From: Acanthosoma haemorrhoidale
Taxonomy: Eukaryota; Arthropoda; Insecta; Hemiptera; Acanthosomatidae
Length of the DNA: 64,000 bases
Assembly (NCBI GenBank): GCA_930367205.1
Contig: OV884009.1
Span: 92,587,189 to 92,651,188 of the forward strand
Direction of reading: 5' to 3'
Part shown: in pieces, positions 59,888 to 64,000 of the stretch
Layout of the letters: each line of letters begins with the position of its first letter
Position numbering within the stretch: the first letter of the stretch is position 1
Translations under genes and position numbers: made by a program
Notes under the pieces: generated by a model
What the model saw: the letters and a program-made list of their open reading frames with translations, nothing else
The model's database searches: none
What the model was told of the DNA's origin: nothing

Positions 59888-60440
59888 GTATATCTCCACT
59901 ATTGATCTATAATTTTTAATTTATTATATCATTGGCCATGGGAAAAAAGTAAAACAATTGAGCTGTCCATAAATTATGTTAAGTAAATAATTAGATAGAT
60001 CTACATTCTCACTTATTTGGCACAGAAATTACTGCTTAAGTTTTTAGAATTAGCAGAAAATCACTATCTATGAATAGTAATTTTTGAAACAATTAAAAAT
60101 ACATCTTGAAAATCTTTTTACTTTTCCCCCATGGCCTTGATACTTAAAATACTAAAATGTTTAGTGGTTCAACAGTATAGTATTATTATAATAATCAATA
60201 GTTTAGTCTTTATTTTTTATTCTAGTATTACAAATCATTGATAGTAAACTTAAAATGATCTAAAATTATGATAAGTGATCATTAAAACACTTAAATTTTA
60301 GGTTATAGCAGTCTTTACTGTTGAAGTTTATTAGCTAATAAGTAGTGTTGGTTTTAGAAAACTATCTATTTACTTATTTTAATAGGTACAATTTAATCAA
60401 TAAAAATAGTATTATAAGCTTAAATTAGTAATTGTGTTGG
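59888..60440. other. Start of the last intron, nothing recognised
   Basis: Very AT-rich sequence following the last exon. No NBAS exon found here. Confidence 0.5.
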
Positions 60441-60459
60441 TGCGGTTTTGTTACTTTTG

Positions 60460-62640
60460 GAGGGGGAAAGGCTCATTAGCACAATCCACTTCATATGTCA
60501 CATTATGAGCTCCTCCATAAATACAATGTTATTTGATTTGAAGGAGGTCATGAAGCCATCTCCGTCTTAGGTATCACTCAGGATTGCCGAGGATAACATG
60601 GGAGAATATAGCATACAGAAGGAGCCAGTAATGGAAATTCTAGTAACTCTGGGTGGCTAGATCTTGGATAAAAGGGATGTTGAGATCGTAGGATAAAGTT
60701 TTTGACAAAAAAGAATAGAGCATTGGCTATCTGGATTGAAGGGTCTGGATTCAAAGAATATTGGAGGGCTTGGAACTCTCCCAGGCTGGAGTATTGTTGT
60801 ATAGATCAGTCTCTTGTTTTCAATAGTTAGTGAAGAATATTCATCCGTGAGGTGAATAAGTAGTCTGAATAATTCTAAGCCTGTTCGTTTTTTATCCTTT
60901 GTAGGTGATATGGGAACCTCATATGAGTCATTTGTCTTGTAGTCCTTGACAAGTGGTCTGGAATTTAACTGGAATGGGTTGGTTGAAGAGGAAAGAGAGA
61001 AGGTGACAGGAGAGAACTTTTCGGCATTGACTTTGATCTCATTTGGAAAGCCAAGGTTCCAAAAGGGCAAGTTGTTCCTGCAGTGCTTGGATGCTTCCAG
61101 GATTGGAAGAGAGAATGACTGTGACATCTGTGAATTCATAGATACAGGGAGGTTGAAGAACGCCTCCCAGAAGAGTATACAAAAGGAACAGGATGGAACT
61201 AAGGACAAGTTGTAACAATAAGGAAGATGTGGTAGAGGCGTAGGATACAATAATATATATTTCAGATAAGTATGATAGGATGATGAGGTAGTAGATGGAA
61301 GAAGGGCTGTCTTAGAAAGCAAAGTGTTTACAAAGCAAGCCCTGGTCCCACACTCAATCGAAGGCTTGAGTAATGCTGAGAAATACACCAGAGCTATACA
61401 CTTTCTTCCTAAATAAGGGAGAAATAGAATCAACAATGCGATTGCTCTGATGAATAATGGAGTGTTAGGAGTAAAAACCGAATATATGGGGGTTTGTATA
61501 GGAAGGTCAAGGAAATTTGCTAATCACTCAAAGATTTTTCCCATGATGGGTAGAAGGGACATTAAGTAGGGGCCAGTAAGTTGAAAGAGAGAGGTTGCGT
61601 TTTTTGGGAATCATTTTGATTGAAGAATATTTCAAGAGGAGGTGGTTCAGAGGACCAAGTTATAGGTGAAGGTCAGGAATAAAACAGATTTCAGTGTAAT
61701 AATGTTTCGGGATAGCTGAAATGATAAGGTCAAAACCAGGACTTCTACTGGGAGAGAGTTTGTGGATAACTCTGGCTACTTCTTTGGGATGGAAATCTTG
61801 TACGTTGGCTAAGTCTTGTTTTATCAGATGGGTAATATGAATTTTGCCAAGATTTTCTTACTCTCCTTCTATGGGTCAGTAACTGTTGCAAATGTGGTGG
61901 CAAGGTTGTATGTTTTTTTTTTTGTATAAAGTGGAGCATCTGTTTATTGATTTGAGTATACTGGTTTGAAAAGCAGTTGTAGACAGTGTTGTCAAGGTCC
62001 ACCTGAGTTTTGAGAGAGGAGTGAAGGTAAAGAGAAGAATCAAGGCTATTTTAAAATGAAGGTCAATCAACTGGACTTTGATTGCGGTAATAGGGATTGA
62101 TACCAGTTTGAATCAAATTAAGGTCTAAGGATACTTCAAATAGTTGGGATAAGTTTGAAAGAACATGATTCACACCGGAAGTTATGAAATTGTCAGAATT
62201 TTTCATCAGGACAAGGGCCAGTAGATAGGTTTAGGAGGGGAGAGGAATAGGATATTAAAGCAAAGGGAAGTAAAGATAGATCTGAAGACCTTCCCACAAG
62301 AGTTTGAGGTCCTACAGTCTAATTGAGAGTGCTTGTTACTGAAAGCATCTCCTACAATACAGTTAGGACCTAAGGAGGAGAGATTGGACTGGAGAGCATG
62401 AGGAGCTTTATTAGGAAGGCATTACACAGAGGAAATGAAGAGGGGTATAAAAATAAAGCACTGCTCTGCAGGCACTCAAGGGAGGTAGGGGAGGAATCAG
62501 GATAGTCTGAAATGCTGAAGCAAATGAGGATAGCAAAATCACTATCAGAGCTTCTGTATGGTTGATCAGTTCAGTATTAGTGTAGGCAAGTAGGGCAAAA
62601 ATCTCAGAATAGAAAAAAAAATCATTTAGTTCTGGATTTT
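60460..62640 (-). mobile_element. Jockey-type LINE, long degenerate copy (reverse)
   Basis: Read on the reverse strand: the endonuclease NCIVGDAFSNKHSQLDCRTS block near 62360-62300; a linker (62100-61780); the RT entry block with I-P-K ... L-T-G-P-Y-L-M-S-L-L-P-I-M-G-K-I-F-E (61620-61520); the first catalytic block I-T-Q-A-F-D-x-V-W-D-Q-G-L-L (61380-61340); the GSVLSPILF-like and FTDVTVILSS region (61200-61110), where the normal A-D-D is replaced by T-D-V; and the tail KRLIYTTILQPG (60825-60790). A single 259-codon frame (61436-60657) is open but does not follow the true RT frame. Same family as 39.6-41.46 kb. Confidence 0.83.
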
Positions 62641-63620
62641 AGTACAGTTATTCATGTTGTTCTATACAACATACTAAAAGTCCCCACGGTAGGGAGGGGG
62701 TTGCAGTATTTGAAGGTGAAGGTACCTTTTTTTGGGTTTATGCAAATATCTTGGGAACTATGAACTTCAGAAAAAGGGGCTGTAAATAAAAAATTAAAGT
62801 ACATAAAATTTCCTGTAGTTCATTTTTTTCATAGTCAGTAGTTAGGGAGATAGAGGGGGATGAAATGTTAGTTTTTGTTATAAATTGTCTTGTATGGATT
62901 GGATTTGTATCAATGGGTAATAATTAAATTTCATCAATTATTTATAGGTAATAAATAATATTTGAAGTAACAGGAATAGTGAATAACTTTAAAAGCTACA
63001 GTCCCAAGGGGTTTTGTGAAGGTTAGGTGCCACTGTATTGTTGCTGAACATATGTCCATTGTTGATTCCCACTCTTATGTAGGTATTATCCTCCCCCCTC
63101 AAATAGCTCACACATATTTGTCAGTCCTTTCCTTTCAGTTATTATTATTATTTATACAGGGTTATAATATGGTGTTTATTTTCTCTGAAAGGCATACTCT
63201 TCGATAATGTTAGGAAAGTGTTTTATTTATGACGATGGAGTAGAGAGTAATGGCTGTGCTGTGCTGGTGAAAAATATATATAAGGCGCTTTAACACAAAC
63301 TGAATCACCACAACCTTCCACATCACATTCAATCCCTGTAAGGAGATCATCTCAAAAGAGATTTGAATTTAAAAGTCAGTGCCTCTTTTTTTTTCAAACA
63401 GTGGATGAAAAGTTTTATGTAAAGGAAAGAAAAATCTTTGTCTAGACATCAAGAGGTATATACTGTCTGAATCTGTAATACATTTGATGATACTATTAAA
63501 AATTGAGCAACACTACAAGAAGATGAATGGGGGGATACCATTTTGAGATGTTAAAATCTACTTTGTATGCGAATGATGCTTTTTACACCACGACTGTTTT
63601 GTAAACTTCTTCTTAGTTTA
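62641..63620. other. Last intron, unassigned
   Basis: Mixed composition, possibly the upstream part of the reverse LINE or an unrelated repeat. No motif recognised. Confidence 0.4.
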
Positions 63621-63629
63621 TGGACCACC

Positions 63630-64000
63630 AAGCAAGGTCCCAAGAGGTCGCCCTGAAGTTGAAAAAATTACAGCAACAATGGAGGATATTTATAAGTATT
63701 TGAATGAACACAGTCACTGCTAGGAGATGAACTGATGGAGCAAATTTCATCAGACGAAAGCCATCGATGGCTTATATCAGAGTGAGGTTGACCCAGAAAT
63801 ATGGTGAGCTTGTAATATTCAGCCAAACAAAAATGAGCAGTACTGTTGTCTGCTTTTGTAATGTTGGCAACAAAATCTTGAAAGAAGCGTGGTACTTCAT
63901 CAAGAGTGAAAGATAAAAGTTCCTTAGAATTGTAGAAACACTGCTGCTGCCATTATGAAAGGCAATGTCCGTTTCCAAGCATATGAAACAGACATGTACT
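63630..64000 (+). mobile_element. Mobile-element-associated ORF fragment
   Basis: Over about 100 codons in slightly shifting + frames: S-H-R-W-L-I-S-E / M-A-Y-I-R-V-R-L-T-Q-K-Y-G-E-L-V-I-F, SSTVVCFCNVGNKILKEAWY and E-x-x-x-I-V-E-T-A-A-A-I-M-K. This resembles a protein family recurrent in invertebrate genomes ('L-x-x-K-Y-G-x-x-I-x-F ... V-V-C-F-R-N-x-x-x-x-I-L-x-x-x-W-Y'), usually multi-copy and transposon-linked. The fragment is cut by the window end. Function unknown. Confidence 0.42.

Noticed and set aside
60946..61215. Forward 89-codon frame
   Set aside because: Antisense to the reverse LINE catalytic region (F-T-D-V-T-V-I-L block).
60657..61436. 259-codon reverse frame as an intact gene
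   Set aside because: It lies inside a Jockey-type LINE. The real RT motifs appear in other frames, so this long frame is mostly an out-of-frame reading with a short in-frame tail.
59888..64000. A further NBAS exon in the last 4.1 kb
   Set aside because: Each T-rich acceptor followed by an open frame (for example near 60225) runs into a stop within a few codons or lacks similarity to the next conserved block.
1..64000. CRISPR arrays, rRNA, clear tRNA genes, bacterial-type operons
   Set aside because: No regularly spaced identical repeats, no rRNA-like conserved stretches and no convincing cloverleaf with A/B boxes were noticed by eye; introns, splice sites and transposons show a eukaryotic context. 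A tRNAscan run would be decisive for tRNAs.

Overview
The window is AT-rich animal genomic DNA, most likely arthropod (a cautious inference from the mix of mariner, Tigger/jerky, hAT, Gypsy and several non-LTR retrotransposon clades). There is one host gene. It runs on the + strand through almost the whole window and is split into 21 recognisable internal exons between 2445 and 59887. Joined at GT-AG junctions they total 3000 nt and stay in one frame. The translation aligns collinearly with the N-terminal half of NBAS (neuroblastoma amplified sequence), the large subunit of the NRZ (NBAS-RINT1-ZW10) tether for Golgi-to-ER transport. The start codon and first coding exon(s) lie upstream of base 1, or were not recognised. 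The C-terminal half lies beyond base 64000.

Layout: exons 1-8 (2445-25466) encode the WD40-type N-terminal beta-propeller. Exons 9-21 (28249-59887) encode the helical Sec39-type region. Introns run from about 90 bp to about 5.9 kb, and most of their recognisable content is dead mobile DNA.

Mobile DNA by intron: upstream of exon 1, a CR1/Jockey-like LINE with an intact YADD motif. Intron 1, a Tigger/pogo transposase relic. Introns 2 and 3, a degenerate short repeat, LINE pieces and a deleted mariner. Intron 5, an RTE-like RT relic followed by three abutting DNA elements (17.47-19.92 kb). Intron 6, a jerky/Tigger relic. Intron 8, an ORF1-like coiled-coil fragment, a LINE 3' end and a (CT)n tract. 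Intron 9, an R2-like RT relic. Intron 10, a LINE RT, a Gypsy RNase H/integrase relic and a Tigger-type MITE. Intron 11, a hAT deletion derivative with 8-bp target duplications, plus a separate inverted-repeat element. Intron 14, a Jockey LINE. Intron 17, a non-LTR RNase H fragment abutting a deleted LTR retrotransposon, then another LINE. Intron 19, a deleted mariner that keeps its DNA-binding domain, and a LINE. Intron 21, a long reverse-strand Jockey LINE and an end fragment of a mobile-element-type ORF.

I found no operon, CRISPR array, rRNA gene or convincing tRNA gene, and no evidence of a new multi-gene system. The points most worth checking are the hAT element (its ends resemble families known to move between phyla), the 221-bp element with perfect 29-bp ends, the retained mariner DNA-binding ORF, the R2-like RT relic away from any visible rDNA, and several unexplained short repeats.
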